A program made the translations under genes and the position numbers. Below the pieces are notes generated by a model, which worked only from the letters and a program-made list of their open reading frames with translations, was not told the origin of the DNA and did no database searches. This document shows positions 9,665-22,395 of a stretch of DNA of 64,000 bases, one piece after another. This DNA comes from Suillus spraguei (Eukaryota; Basidiomycota; Agaricomycetes; Boletales; Suillaceae), in NCBI GenBank assembly GCA_016800925.1, contig JABCPU010000055.1:124001-188000 (forward strand), read 5' to 3'. How positions within the stretch are numbered: position 1 is the stretch's first letter; every line of letters begins with the position of its first letter.

Positions 9665-12600
9665 TTTGCTATCGAAAGGGATGAAGAAGAGACGATGAAG
9701 GGAGAGATGATGGGAGTACAGAAGAGAGATGGCAGTGGGGGAGAGGATGGGAGCCTTGTCTTTGAAGTTTGGATCTTTCACTGGCGGCAAGTAATTCCGC
9801 GAACGGGTGCCGAAACCCAAGCAACTGCAAACGGCGCTCATCAGATTCAGAGATCGGGATTAAAGCCACAGTTCCGGATTTCCCCGGATTCTATTATTTT
9901 ATCTAAATTAGGAAGTAAAGATCACATTAGAATTACTAAATTAGGTTAAACATCTTTTCGTTGAAATGTCTGACTTGTCAGTTTGTTTGAACCAATAAAA
10001 AGTTTCGTATGTATCATCATCATATCTATTTTTTCTCACACTAACTCGCCCTCCGCAGCCTAAACCTCGATTCAACCCAGCGAGAGTCGAGTTCCTCGGA
10101 TGGACACCTTTTCATGTCCGCGTAATAGTACAGGTATTAGTTATCATCTCACAGACACTGTAACTGACACTGCAACCGATCTCAACAGTATTATCTTCAC
10201 ACCCTTGTTTCGTCATTGTGCCTTGTCTTCTGACTCCAGGGCTCGGATCCAAGGACATCCGTTTCACCTGGGCTAGAAGTCATTCTAGATAACACCTCAC
10301 GCCAGTGAACCGAATTTTGAACCGGCATTCATACTATCTATGTAGTACCTGATCGAGTTTGAGTGCTACTCTACGAAGCGACGTCACTCCTCCAAACCGA
10401 ATTTATGATCGCTGAACAACCCAAAATTATGGTATACCCCAAAATAACATGCTAGCTTGTTATCTTTGGAACATTCATATTCATGTGCGTATTTCTGTCC
10501 ATTAATTCTCCCCTCCGAACATCGTCGATTACTAGCACTCTCGACCAACAGCGAACTGAGGTTGGCGCGTTCAAACGGCGCCCAGCTGTGTATTTCATGC
10601 CGCATAGTGTGTGATAATCACGCAATTCCTCACAGGCCGCCGCACGATATACTTCCACGCCTAGCAAGTACCACATCCTATGCGCTTGTTTGTCTGCCTC
10701 GCCTCTCCATCATTCCCGGTCTTCCCGTGAGCCTCCTTTTCGCCGCCCGCAGCTTCATCTATATCCCTTCTGACTCCAATTGCATCCGTATGTTCTAATA
10801 TGGATATTTTACGCTCTCACAATTCTTCGAAAAGCACCGTGTCGACGATTGTGACGCGACCTTTCCCCCCACTCAGATATTTCAGGATTCATGTCCTCGA
10901 TCACTCTCTTCAAGCCCATACCACTTACTGTTAAGTTTCGTACGGTTAACGATAATTATTTTTGTCACGATAACTCAGCGAACAATACTTGCTTTACTAT
11001 AGTCGTTGATTAGGGCACATTCGATAACCCTTCAAACCAGCTCTCGGACTGCGATGTCGCAAACCGAATACACATACCCTTGAATTTCTCTCCATACAGA
11101 TCACTATTTCCTATGTCCGACATGAATTATTCAGCAACTTGCCCAATTCCTCAGCGGCTTCGTTCATTTACTCCGTCTTCGTTCCGACTTCCCGGCGGCA
11201 TGCCATAAGGACAATCAAAAGTGACAAAGTTCGCTGCTTACCCACTCCACAACCCTAATGATACCTTCCGATTGCCTTTCTTCGACATCCTTGGTGTCGA
11301 TGGTTTTTCCGCGATCTCCAACTGAACATGCGTCTCGTGTCAGTGACTGTCCTGTTCGCTCACACACAAAAAAACCCGAGCTGTTTTACTCCCTCGGACT
11401 TCCGTGCAGGCGCCTGCCTGTCAACGGCACACAACGTAAGCCTCTTATCTCTGACCACGGAGATATCCCGGTGATCTCCTGTCTCCCTTGAGGCTTCCTG
11501 CCTCTTGTCGTACTGTCTTTTGTTGTGCTGTCTTCTATCTCTCTCCCCGAAAGGCATGTCGTGACGAACCTATGGAATCCAGGTATGTGTTACTTGTCGT
11601 CCATCCACTCACAAGATCGAGGTTATCCAACACGATGTGATCACATGGTACGTGCAATATTTCACGACATCACATTCGGCGATTGCCTACTCGGAGGATC
11701 ATCCTATGCGGAGATCCTTAATCGTGTGCTGAAAGCTCCTGACTCCACCCTGATCTCCCACCGATCCCTTAACTTATGAGATATCTTCTCTTGTCATACG
11801 GTCCACTAGGACCTCTACGATCACATGCACTGTCTGGCCGATCAACCGCCGTGTCACAATGTCTCTCCTATCTCAACAGTGTTTCAGGTGTCGCCATGAT
11901 GGACGCCACGATCAAGCACACGGGAACGTTCCGATTGATACTATCTGGATTGGAAAACTGGGAACTATTCGTTGCCCTACCATGTTCCGGACACCTCCAA
12001 CATGGAGACCCCTTGTCAAAGGGCTGCCACCATTTTTCCCGGCCCGTTCCCGCGAAGCAAGACGTGGAAAATCAATCCACGATGGGGGCACGTCTTTACG
12101 ATCTATTGTCTAGCCTCATTCCATGGACGCTTCTCTGTCACGAGTAGACAACCTCGTAGTTCGCACAGGTTGCACGCATCGACGATGACCTTCGAAAGCT
12201 TGACACAATAGAGTTTGGGAATGGACCGGTTCCTGTGGTTGCATCGTGACACTTTGGCTGAAACGAGATTCATTGGCCGATAGAAGACCGCATGAGAAGA
12301 GTCTGGCCACTTCTATTCACGTGCCTCGTTAGTATGGGCTTGAGCGGCCACCGATAATTAGTCTTGCTTTGCCTTTGCAGTTCCATGGAAAAATTAGGCA
12401 AATGGGAATTAACGCCTTGGCACTGTAATTATGATGTTACTCTTGTTTAATGAGAACCAGCGGTAGGCTTGGAATTTGGGAGATGACCGATCGATGACCG
12501 GGTTAGTATTTGACACACTGACACTGCGAAGCTCATCCGGACTCGGTAGGTGGGATAAATCGTGTGATAATGCTGTACGACTGTACTAAAGATGTGATTA

Positions 12601-12850
12601 GGTTGGGATAAGCAAATAACACTGTCAGTATTATACACTCAGAAGACATGATACACAAGGGTTGAAACAATATACCATTCTTAGTAGGGTGATCATAATG
12701 TCCGAAATGTACGAAGCAAGAATAGATGCCGCGGAACCATTCCGCAATTCATGAACCGTTCCTGAGCGGTGAGACCTCAGGCATCATACAAAATTGTTGT
12801 TCTCTCTCTGTTCATGATCATGATCAGCTTATAACCTTTTCCCTTTAACA
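9665..12850. other. Long intergenic stretch, no recognised gene
   Basis: A 3.2 kb region with only short open frames on the plus strand (10457-10798, 11258-11491, 11776-12147, 11859-12113). None extends through plausible introns into a family I recognise. The composition around 10000-12300 differs from the flanking genes and could be an old decayed insertion, but I found no paired termini or target duplication. Confidence 0.45.
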
Positions 12851-13433
12851 TTATTGGCTCACCGTATGTGCAACCGGTGGTGGGCCTGGAGGCTATTGGT
12901 AACGACATGAGCATGGAGCATTGTTCCATGAAAATGTCTCACTACTTACCGAGGAATAATTCGTTTCCTGCGGCATGCTGACTCCTTCTCCTCCTTTCAT
13001 ATATGGAGGGGGAGGGGGCCGTGATTCAGGATGCTCGTGAAATTCATATGGATTCATGCTTGCAATATTGGACGAGTGGCCAGGTGGGGGTCCAGGTGGA
13101 GGTCCATATGGCTGCGCGCCTTGCCATATTGGAAGTGAATAAGGTGGACTTGATTGGGCATTTGTGCCAGGTGCATTCGGCTTGGTGGCGCGTGACGAAC
13201 GTCGTCGACCCACAGAAAAACAGCATATTAGGACTAGTAACAAAAACAAGACTCCTACAGATTAAATTTATCCCTATCGTTTAGTTAATGCTCCTATGAA
13301 TGATCAAGAATATCTTACCAATCACAACTCCAGTAACGCGTCCACCGCCCCAGTAGCTGTACTGATCAGAAGACTGCGCATATGCAGAGGATGATAGGAA
13401 AAGAAGAATACCAAGTATCTGGTTTGGATTCAT
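12851..13433 (-). CDS. Small single-pass membrane protein with PY motif, RCR-like
   Basis: Start ATG 13433. Exon 1 encodes a signal peptide (MNPNQILGILLFLSSSAYAQ) and the start of a membrane helix (GGRVTGVVIG), split by an intron whose donor is near 13318. Exon 2 completes the helix (VLFLLLVLICCFSV) with a following basic stop-transfer GRRRR-like patch, then a Pro-rich tail with PPPPPY. A short intron near 12900-12955 leads to PPGPPPVAHTVSQ and stop at 12851-12853. A short lumenal part, one helix and a PY motif resemble fungal RCR proteins (Congo red resistance), which bind the ubiquitin ligase Rsp5 through PY motifs. The family assignment is inferred from architecture, not from a sequence match. 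Confidence 0.72.
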
Positions 13434-15263
13434 GATGAAGATGATGAAGAACACTGCGCAGTTCAACTTAAGGCCACCATAGTCCAAATCGAAATTACGT
13501 CATCGGGACAATGACACAACCGAGCCAGGAAAGGAAACTAACTCGAACCTGAATATTTGGTCTGGAGAGCACATTGACACACTCTGCTGTTAGTACCACG
13601 GACGAAGCGAAGAAATACAGTTCCATGCCTTCTGGAACCACAATAGGTTGTTTCTTTAGGCCACGAGCTTCATGGCAGGAGACTCGAACCGAATTTCGAG
13701 ACTCCTAAACACAAACCCTCGGAATTACCCCTTTCCGTCAACCTGAGTCAGTGCCTCCCTTCCACATGTTTAAAGGCTATGCTGAGTGTGTTGTGAGTGC
13801 TACGTGCATAGAAATGGATAACACACTCTTATTTGGTTCCAATCATGATGCATGACGGTTGGCCAAGCAAAGACTAGACCATATCTCGAATTCAATGCAC
13901 AAACGGAGAGACATCGGCATGCCTCGTGATCAATACACGAGAAAAACGACCAACAGAAAGTTCAATTGATCTCGACGGCATACAGTCCAATACCTTGAGA
14001 AGTTGTTTAGTCATGAACCCATTCATTGCTACCAATGCGGCCCGGACGATGCGCGCTCGTCACTGAAATGGTACTCGAAACCAGGCTACGATTCATTGTT
14101 CAGCTGCTCGTTCAAGGTCACATATTTCCATCCGGGTATATGCTTCGAGTCTTCAAAAGGATCGCTTGCGGAAAAGACGATAGTGATGGATCGAAAGACC
14201 CTCTACTTGAGGGTCTTCACTCGACGCAACTGTGTGTAGTCACAAACATCTGTCTACGTCCTGCACCCATCGATCGAGCGGGGATCATAACCGAGATCAA
14301 CGCCTCGCTGGAGCAATCAACAGGACTTCACCACAAGTCCCGTGCTTGAAGGAGAGCATTAGAATTACACAAACAACATATAGACGCGCTCACCTAGTTA
14401 TTCAAGTTCAGTCAAAGTCTGAACTCGAGCATGTAACAAAGCACATCTTATTTGTTGGAGACTAACTTTTGATACAACAAACGGACCACCACTGTGAGCA
14501 ATTTTTTCCTTTTGCTCTCGTGATCTTCTAACACTGGTCTATTCTCAAATTTCCAGTACAGACATCTATCACAGCGCCATCACACTTCGCTCAGCTCCGA
14601 TGCAGGCGTCTGCTACCACAATAAGCCCTCGATTGACAGGTCACTTCCCTTTGAGGGGTCTGTCCGTGAGGCCTTCCACTCCCCACAGGCACGAGCTTGC
14701 CACATCGTGAAGAAGGATGAGCCACCCCTCCCAAAGAGGGAGAACATCGTGATGTCTTGAGTACATTCAGCGAATGGATGGCTGGTGAGAAGAAGAAAGG
14801 GATTGTTCTGATCGAACGTACACGCACAAGGAACAAGTGGCACGTGGTCAGGTTGCTAGTGGGATCCGGAGTTTGATTTTTGATGTTACAATGAAAATCC
14901 GGCTTTGCATGGGAAGAATATACACTGGATATTATTCTGTACTATAGATCTCAAACTTTCTCCCAGCCTCCACTGTCTAGACTTAGTACTTGCGAATGGG
15001 CCATTTTTGGAAAGGAGCCAGTGACTTCATGACACATGATGCATGCTGATGTGACCGCAGCCTGATGGCAGATACCCCAATCGACCTCTGCAGTGAGAAA
15101 ATGATTAGATTGTGCACCTGCTTTATCATCATCTTAGGTCAAACCCTCCGGACCTCCACGTACTCGACTCTTGCAACAGCTACAGGCAATCTCTTCCACA
15201 ATCGCGTTTTGTATCATAACAGCGTAGTGTTTGGCTCAAATTCACATTCCCAACAATCCATAC
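13434..15263. other. Intergenic, no recognised gene
   Basis: Frames at 14003-14239, 14026-14349 and 14591-14843 overlap one another on both strands and lack family resemblance. A stretch at 13676-13706 (CAGGAGACTCGAACCGAATT) recalls a tRNA T-arm on the minus strand, but no cloverleaf can be built around it. Confidence 0.45.
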
Positions 15264-15864
15264 ATGTCTAAGCCCGACTCCATATCTTGGACGCAAACTC
15301 ACCTCGGTGCCATCTACGAAGCGCGAGAGGACGGGCTATTTGCCAACGCCTTCGGTACTGCATTCTCACCCTCTTGCGAGGTTCGTGTGGACCATGCACC
15401 TTCGACACTTGATGAATTGAGAGACAGCGTCTCGTTGCGTAGAGCCGCCACCAGAGGTGTTGCACTCTCTTGGGAGAACGTGATCTCCACAGGTAAAAGT
15501 CCAGATGAAGTGAGTCTCCATGCCCAACCTTATGGTAACACTGTCCTGATATTCACCTATTGATAGCCCTCGGTGGTTGCCGGAACTTTGATCATCACTC
15601 GTAGCATGATGTTCCGCATTCGTGCTGCTGCTGCTCAGCGCCTGACTCACATCAACTTCAGTGCAAAGTATGAAAAAAATTCATTAAAACGCCGCTAATC
15701 CTCATATTACCTCTAGGGTGGAGCGTCTAGAAGACTCTAACGTTCAGACAGATGAAAATGATGACCCTCGTCGCATCACCAGCCTCTATATTACCTCGAT
15801 GGACACAGTGCCACCGATTCACTTCACGACTCCTCATCCTGTTAGCCAAGAAGGGCAGGAGTAA
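15264..15864 (+). CDS. Hypothetical protein, possible NTF2/SnoaL-like fold
   Basis: Three exons join in frame: 15264-15509, 15567-15667 and 15717-15864, with GT-AG introns of 57 and 49 nt, giving 164 aa (MSKPDSISWTQTHLGAIYEA ... EGQE). ATG 15264 is chosen because the upstream in-frame ATG at 15231 adds 11 residues of unrelated composition. The N-terminal helix, the alternating strands VVAGTLIITR and MMFRIRAAAA and the overall size recall small NTF2-like domains, but I do not recognise a specific family and see no catalytic residues. No signal peptide or membrane helix. Confidence 0.7.
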
Positions 15865-16156
15865 ACTCATCCACAACATCAGTAGGAGTCCTTTAATATT
15901 TGTATCAGTCATAATTGCGTGCATTACGTTACGGATGCTCATTCACGAAATTTTGAAACCTGTGATAGATGGGATTGAAGCATAAACGAGGTGGCCGCGT
16001 GAGGGGCATAACACTGTGCTGGGTTTAAACTTTGCACTGGTTCTAATAATTAAAGTCCACACCCCTTCAACGCCTCACAGTACGCCCACACACATTCTAA
16101 GCAGTGGTGGGAAGGAGCGGTAAGTCGTGTGGTGCAATTTTTTTTGTGAGCTAGGT

Positions 16157-17881
16157 ATGCTTGTTGTCCATCCTGCAAGTTGCTGTGACATCTGCCTTGA
16201 TCCGTATTCCATCTCCTCAGGACCTGATCATTCTCCACATGCAATCGCCTGTGGTCATATGTTCTGTCTCACGTGCGTTCCCGTTCCCAGTTAGGTCCCG
16301 CCCGGTAATCATGTCCCCCCCATATGTGACTCTTTCTCAGGTGCCTTCGCTCCTTGTTCTCAAGCACATGTCCTCTCTGCCGAGAACCTTTCCAGTTAAA
16401 TCGTGTCAAGAAACTCTACCTCGCCGATCCATTCAAAGAAGACAACGCTGAACAGGATACTGTCGACGATCGTTATGCTAGTCTTCTTCATCGCATATAT
16501 CTAGTTTTGGGCGAAAACACACCCGACGCAGAAGTTGTCAAAGTAGTCACCGAGGTGCAAGAATGGCTAAACTCTCAATCGGATCATCCCAATTCTGTGA
16601 GTCCTTTTTCATTGTGTGGGCGCACCGCCAGCGTGGCGCTTGCTGCCAATACATCAATTTCTCACGTGCGGTATTTTAGCATATACCACTTCGAGCTGCC
16701 GTAACTTCTTCCAGCGTATCCAAGTTCTTCAAGATAGGAGCGAGCGCAAAAAGGCAGAATGTCGTCGCCTTCGTGACGAGCTTCGTACCTGCAAAATTTA
16801 CGCAGAGATCGACTCTAGAATATCTTGCGAAGTCGAAAAAGGTCTACTTTCCAGGATCCAGAAGATACAGAATGAGCATGCGCTGTGAGTCTCTGCTCGT
16901 AACTTACAAACGAATATCTTCTAAAACGAGTTCTCCGCAGAGAGGTGATAATTTGATTCAGGGGTATCTATGTCTAACTTACGTTGCATTCATTCTTGTA
17001 GCTGTCGCGATTGCATTCTAAGCCGGAGATCCTTGTAAATTCTCAATCTCGATACCCTAATACCAACAATTTTCCCATACCTCAGCCATTCCAGGTATCT
17101 CGCGCAGTGGATTTGGATACCCACATACGAAGGGGCTACAATAGTGAGTCTCTGTCCTCTGTGCCGTGGTGCTTTACTCAGTCTATCGTATTCCACATTT
17201 CAGTTGTCTTCTCATTGATTCTTTTCTTCGGTATCATCGAGGTATATGCACGTTTTATTTTAACGGCGAAATAATGACCCATTGTGACAGCTTGTGATCT
17301 CAGCCTGGCTCACGTCACAATTTAATGCCCATCATAACTACTTCAGTCTAGCTGGTCGAGACTGTGTTCGTTTTCTATTGTTCACTTCAACATGGACAAT
17401 CGTATTCTCTAGTTACCGCATGTTTTTCTTCCTTCCTCCAGACAGTGTCTTGGGTAGCATGGTTTCTCATATCTTCTTGTACGTAGACCTCCTTTGAAGC
17501 GAGTTGAACTTGCTGACAAAGTGGTCCAACTCGCTATAGTCTGTGTCTAACATGGATCTTCTGGACCGCGGGCGCTGCAAGTATAACCGCAACTCTCAGT
17601 GGACAATTCAATCGCAAGTTGGTACATCTTCCTATTACTCATCGCTCTCCCTGTATTTTTTTAGTGCCCAAAGCCTTTTCGTGTATTGTGGTCAGCTTAT
17701 CGCGCTGGATGCCTTTGCTTGGGTCATTTTGTACGTATTATTGATACATGTCTATTAATATAAGTGAACTGTTCATATTCTTCTTAGGGTTCTTGTAACT
17801 TTTGCAGTCTTTGTCGTGCACACCCGCAGCAATCTCGCATCAGGTCGAGGTGACGGAGTAAGCGAATCACAGATTGCTTGA
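16157..17881 (+). CDS. RING finger - coiled coil - MARVEL domain protein (apparent fusion)
   Basis: Exons 16157-16272, 16341-16596, 16715-16884, 16941-16944, 17002-17143, 17204-17241, 17291-17478, 17540-17617, 17665-17730 and 17788-17881 sum to 1152 nt (383 aa), all GT-AG and in frame. The first two exons encode a C3HC4 RING (CDICLD, CGHMFCLTCL, CPLCREPF), expected in E3 ubiquitin ligases. A coiled coil follows (RSERKKAECRRLRDELRTCK, EKGLLSRIQKIQNEHALELS). The fifth exon runs from PNTNNFPIPQPF straight into AVDLDTHIRRGYN, the start of a basidiomycete MARVEL protein, and four membrane helices follow (IVFSLILFFGIIELVISAWL; FLLFTSTWTIVFSS; LCLTWIFWTAGAASITATL; AWVILVLVTFAVFVV). There is no ATG at the expected MARVEL start. 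The 4-nt exon is needed to keep frame. A leftover at 16682-16714 similar to a normal RING-gene exon suggests decay. Two adjacent genes with a lost boundary is the alternative. Confidence 0.7.
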
Positions 17882-18284
17882 ACGGGCAGGTTCTCTCCCA
17901 ATACTGTGGTTAGATTACCACGAGCGCGAAACATCATCCTTAGTTTGATCCTGTTCTATGCCGGACTTCTTTCTGCGTATTCATCCCCTTGTTGTGCTAC
18001 CTGTAGTTCTTCATAGTTCTTCATCTACGCCATGCACTACCGTTTATATGGCCATAATCTTTCGATTGCTGACGAATATTCATAGTTAATGTCCAGCGCC
18101 CTGGACACCCGTGCCTTTACATGTTCAGGCTACTTTCTAATCTTCGCAAGACTCCGTACTTCAAAACGTATTTTACAAAATTTCACGCCTAGCACTGCTC
18201 TCTTTCATATATGGGTAACTCATCCACCTAGTAGTAAGACTAATGCGAATATTGTGAATACACACATCTCAGCCTAGGAAATGG
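17882..18284. other. Intergenic between convergent genes
   Basis: About 400 bp between the MARVEL stop at 17881 and the VWA stop at 18285. It should hold both polyadenylation regions. No ORF worth calling and no repeat seen. Confidence 0.5.
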
Positions 18285-21200
18285 TCACAAGCTTACCTGC
18301 AATCGAGCCTTCGCATCAGCGAGACTGCGAGCTGACGACCATATTTCTACATTTTCCTTCCTATCATCAGACATGACATAAATATCCTCCATGATTAACT
18401 GGTTGGCTGTCCGGCCTCTGACGCGCATTAGGGCGTGGAGGTATTTCACCACCAACGAGGGTTCTCGTGAAGGAACCAACTCATCAAGGGTTTCCCTGTA
18501 TTCGTTGATGAGATCCTGAATTGCAAGGCTTTCGAGAGCAGAGCCGATGATGCAGGTTGACATGACCCTAGCGTCAAGCAGTGGGACTACAATGCCCCTT
18601 GAGTAAATCGATGTCAGTCAAACTGATCGTCTGTTTCTGTAAGGGACTTACGCCGTTATGCGGGTTAGACCACGGTAAAAATCAAGCGCATTCTAGGTAA
18701 GGTTGAATGATCACGTCTATCATGGACCTCAGTATGTTCTTACATGAAAGGAGCTTAAGCTTGGTTCACAAGCGACGAAGTGCTAAAAGATGCATGTCGA
18801 GAAATAGAATGCGTTAGACAGAGAAACACGCACTAGAGTGATCTTCTTCCTGAGCATCTCTCTCGCCAGATCAAGAGGGTCCGGAACTGGAGTGTATGCA
18901 TTCATTCAGAACCCCGATATTCAGCAGGAAGGATGGCAACGAGTTCTCACCACCTGGTACACCATAAGGCCAGTAATCGCCCTGAGATCCGATACCATGG
19001 GGCGGAGCATCTGACACTAACACAGTGACCCTGTTGCAGTCATTCCTCCACCTCATCGTTAAGGCTCGAGCTAGAGCCGCAGTTACAGCTTCTGGCCCAT
19101 CTCCACCACCGTTAGCACCAGGAAGACTTCTCAAGTTTGCGTGAATTCGAGTGATATCCGAGACAAAGTCCCATTCACGGGTAACGAAAGAATCATCCTG
19201 GGGTGGATGATCGCGGAACCCAATAAATGCAACGCGAAGATCCCCTGGTTGAGCTGAATTCACATGATCCGATCCGAGTATTTCCGCGCAGATGGTATTA
19301 ATGGATGATTTGACCGAGTCTATGTATGGTTGTTGGCTGCCAGTGAGATCCAAAATGAACAACAAGTCGCTATATATAAAAGTTGTAAACAGTCCCAAAC
19401 CATGGCAAAATGGACGAAGCATCACTTACAGCTTTAAGCTATGTGTACGCGAAGGAGGTATACTCTGCCTTGTTGCAGGATCCATCAGATACGTGTATAC
19501 CACGCGCTTGACCTATGTATGACATCGAACAACACCAAATGACCATGTATTCATCTCAGCATACCGACATAGACTTACCAAGTCTTCAGATACAGGTGCC
19601 TTCCTTGTCTCTATATATGGGAGAGACGATCTACGGGCCACGGGAATTATCACCCTGTCACGTGTGTCTGAGACTAGGAGAGCTTGTACGGCCTCTGCCT
19701 CTGCTCTGGATACCGTCTGGAGAACTACAGAGTTATCCTGAGCGACATCAGTTGACGGGCTCTCTTCGATGTAAAGCTGTGCTAGGAGATTTCCGACTTG
19801 TTCAGCCTTGGGTTGGGTAGCCTCAGTGGCAACGTCGCTGATCTGGGGGCGATGGATGGTGTTGTCCAAAACATTAAGAAGGATTGATAATACTTACAGA
19901 GAAGAATCCAAGCTCCCTGTCATCGCACTCCCTGGTATCTTCAACGATCTCCTGCTGTGACACTGAAGCTATGGCCAGGAGCTCCTCTCTAGGTTCTGCT
20001 TCTCTAGATACTTCGCCTATCAGTTCCTGTGATAGACGGTGTGAACGAGGAATTGCGATATCACTATTTACTGCTTCCAATGAAGCACTTTCGATCGTTC
20101 GTTCTAGAGTTGGAACCGAGATCTCATGTTCCTGTACATACCCCACTGCAGTGGGCCGTCCTCGCAGAGGAGTGCACAGTTCAGAGATCGCCGTTCCAGC
20201 ATGATCTGCTTTCACATGAACGCCAATCGCTTGGACGTTTTGACTTGTGTCTGTGCGCCCATCTAAAACGTGTACTCCAGCGGTCTGTCCTTGCGGTGCT
20301 ATGTGCAAACCAGGGACAGAGGCACTACAAAGACCATCCGCCAGAGCATCGTCGGTTGCCGGTTCAAGAGCCGATGTTGCGACCGGATGCACGTCCGCAA
20401 TTCCCGCCCGAGTGAGCTTCCCAGCGGAATCAGCAGCCAACATTGTCTTGGGAAATGCTGCTGGAGACAACGAATCGTGTGGACTTGAAGGAGACAGATA
20501 CACATCTTTGACTGGCTTATCGTCTAAGTGTGGGCTGTTCGACCGAATAATTTCAGGGGAGGTTCTTGCCCTTCTGCGCCTCCGATATGCGACGAACAGG
20601 ATACAACCACAGACAAGAAGCAGCAGAAGGACTCCCCCAACGACTCCGCCAGCAATCGCACCCACCGGTGTTTTATGAGTTTGATGGGAGCTTGATGACG
20701 GACTTGAAGCGGAGCTTGATGACGGACTTGAAGCGGAGCTTGATGATGGACTTGAAGCGCAAGACTCGACAGTTCCCGTCAAATCAGAGTGTGCTTATGA
20801 AAGTCAGCGTGCGATCGTGGGTCCACCAAAGTGGACATACAATTAGCAGCAATATCAGATGCAGCCACTGCGCTAAATGTCCCATTCGGCCAGCTTCGAG
20901 CTGCGGGACAGTCCCCATGAAAGGGTGGCTTAGTAATCAGTTATTTTCAGACGTACGATTGTAACCCGCATAACAAGGTATCGAAGTATTGGAAGGCAGC
21001 GTCGCACTCGAAGGAAAGTATCTTTGACAGATTTATCAGATCAGACCATCAGGGACCATGCCAAACCAGTAGAAACGCACGTTGTTGTAGATGATAGATT
21101 TGCGGGGCAATTGGCTGTCCACTCATCCCAACTGTACGATGTTGGCTCATATGTATATGCCTGATGACCTTGGAAGACTTACCTCACTAGTGAAGGTGAC

Positions 21201-21531
21201 GAAGAAGCACAGAACATACAGGCGCTAAACAAGTTGTAGCTCGCCCAAGAACTGTTTATCATGACAACATCATTTACTAGTCATGTTTGTGCACTGAGAG
21301 CCTACCATGTGCATGCAGTCACATTTAAGCCACCCGGAATAAAAGCTTGCTCAGAAGTGGGAGGGTAGATGGTGGCACCTAGAATAGTTTAAGCGCCGAC
21401 AAATGAAACCATTGAAAAGGGCTTACATGTATACGAGCACCCTTTGGCCACCTCCTGGGCCGCTTCGCACGGCGTTTGATTTTTCGCGTTTTCGGTCCAT
21501 GATGGACATGAGATAGAAACTGGCATTCGAT
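18285..21531 (-). CDS. Cys-rich ectodomain - TM - VWA domain protein (start not resolved)
   Basis: The N-terminal exons (21531 down to about 20800) encode a Cys-rich ectodomain (SCPSWTENAKNQTPCEAAQE, GGLNVTACTC, NLFSACMFCASS, EWTANCPANLSSTTT). A Ser-rich stalk of repeated ASSPSSSS units and a helix (VGAIAGGVVGGVLLLLLVCG) with a following arginine-rich RRRRR patch come next, then a long cytosolic tail. The exon ending at 19901 splices in frame (phase 0) to 19842-19579. Exons 19512-19430, 19369-18951, 18886-18834, 18782-18747, 18692-18652 and 18597-18285 then form a VWA domain: DLLFILDLTGSQ (a variant metal-binding DxTGS), FIGFRDHPPQDD, GGGDGPEAV and VLVSDAPPHGIG. Frames check across each VWA junction. 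No clear ATG or signal peptide was found above 21531. The VWA part has no ATG of its own, so one fused gene is preferred; two genes with a missed start remain possible. Confidence 0.72.
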
Positions 21532-22395
21532 CTAAAACAGAAGGTAGGCAAGATAAGTTGTATTGTGGTACGGAGAGCGGCAGAGGCTCACGCAAGGACA
21601 GAAAGGAGTGTTATATGAAGGATTTAGCATGTGAAACTAACAACCAAACTCGCCATATATCCATATCTTGTTTATCGCATTAAAGCCTCATGGATAGAAT
21701 TTGTTATGCAATGGCTATGGTATCGGATCGAAGCATAGTTCTGTATGTCCATATAAACCTTCTGAAATTTGACCGAAGGTGATCTCGTGGGTCAACTTTC
21801 TTCTATGCAAGTGGTCGCAACACAATATCCATGAACTCACAATCGCGAGAATAGATAGCACCGTGACAGCAATCAGTTTTGTATAAAGTCTCTCGGAGGA
21901 GCCTAGCAATCAATTTGAATTCCGCAAAAAAGTGTGACTTGTCGATTGAGTGATCGCGGAGATAGACACGAAGCTCTAGAAGGGTCCTCGAGGCAGATAA
22001 GACGGTACAGCTATTGACATGTGCCCATAGTTTGTGTTTGTGGGAAAGATAAATGACGCCGCTATCAGTTCCTCCCAGAAACGTGCCAGGCATCATAGAT
22101 ATGTTCTGCGTTATGGCCAACAGGTATGAGCAGAGACGTCACAAATCAAGTGTAAGTGGTAATGTTCCAAGTCGTAATTCATGCCAGTGCCAATAGGCGC
22201 ACGTGACCGTCTATCATAGTAAGAATTCAGATGATGAGTGGCCACTTATTTGCTTATTTCGTCTTATTGTGTGTGAAAAGGGTTGAATGAACTGGTTATA
22301 ATACTGATGGGCCTACGGTATGACTCAAATAGAATTTAGCGCTGACGCGGAGCTCAAGCGAACGAAACTTCCATCTGTCCTGGACCAGTCACAGA
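21532..22395. other. Upstream region of the VWA gene; start exon not found
   Basis: A hydrophobic minus-strand frame near 21830-21900 (KLIAVTVLSILAIVSSWIL) could be the missing signal peptide but lacks an ATG. Otherwise nothing recognisable. Confidence 0.4.

Noticed and set aside
13676..13706. tRNA-like T-arm on the minus strand
   Set aside because: The stem bases do not pair and no acceptor or anticodon arm can be placed at the right distance.
18262..18286. An extra intron at the end of the VWA gene
   Set aside because: It would be only about 23 nt long; the frame simply ends after LQVSL with a TGA.
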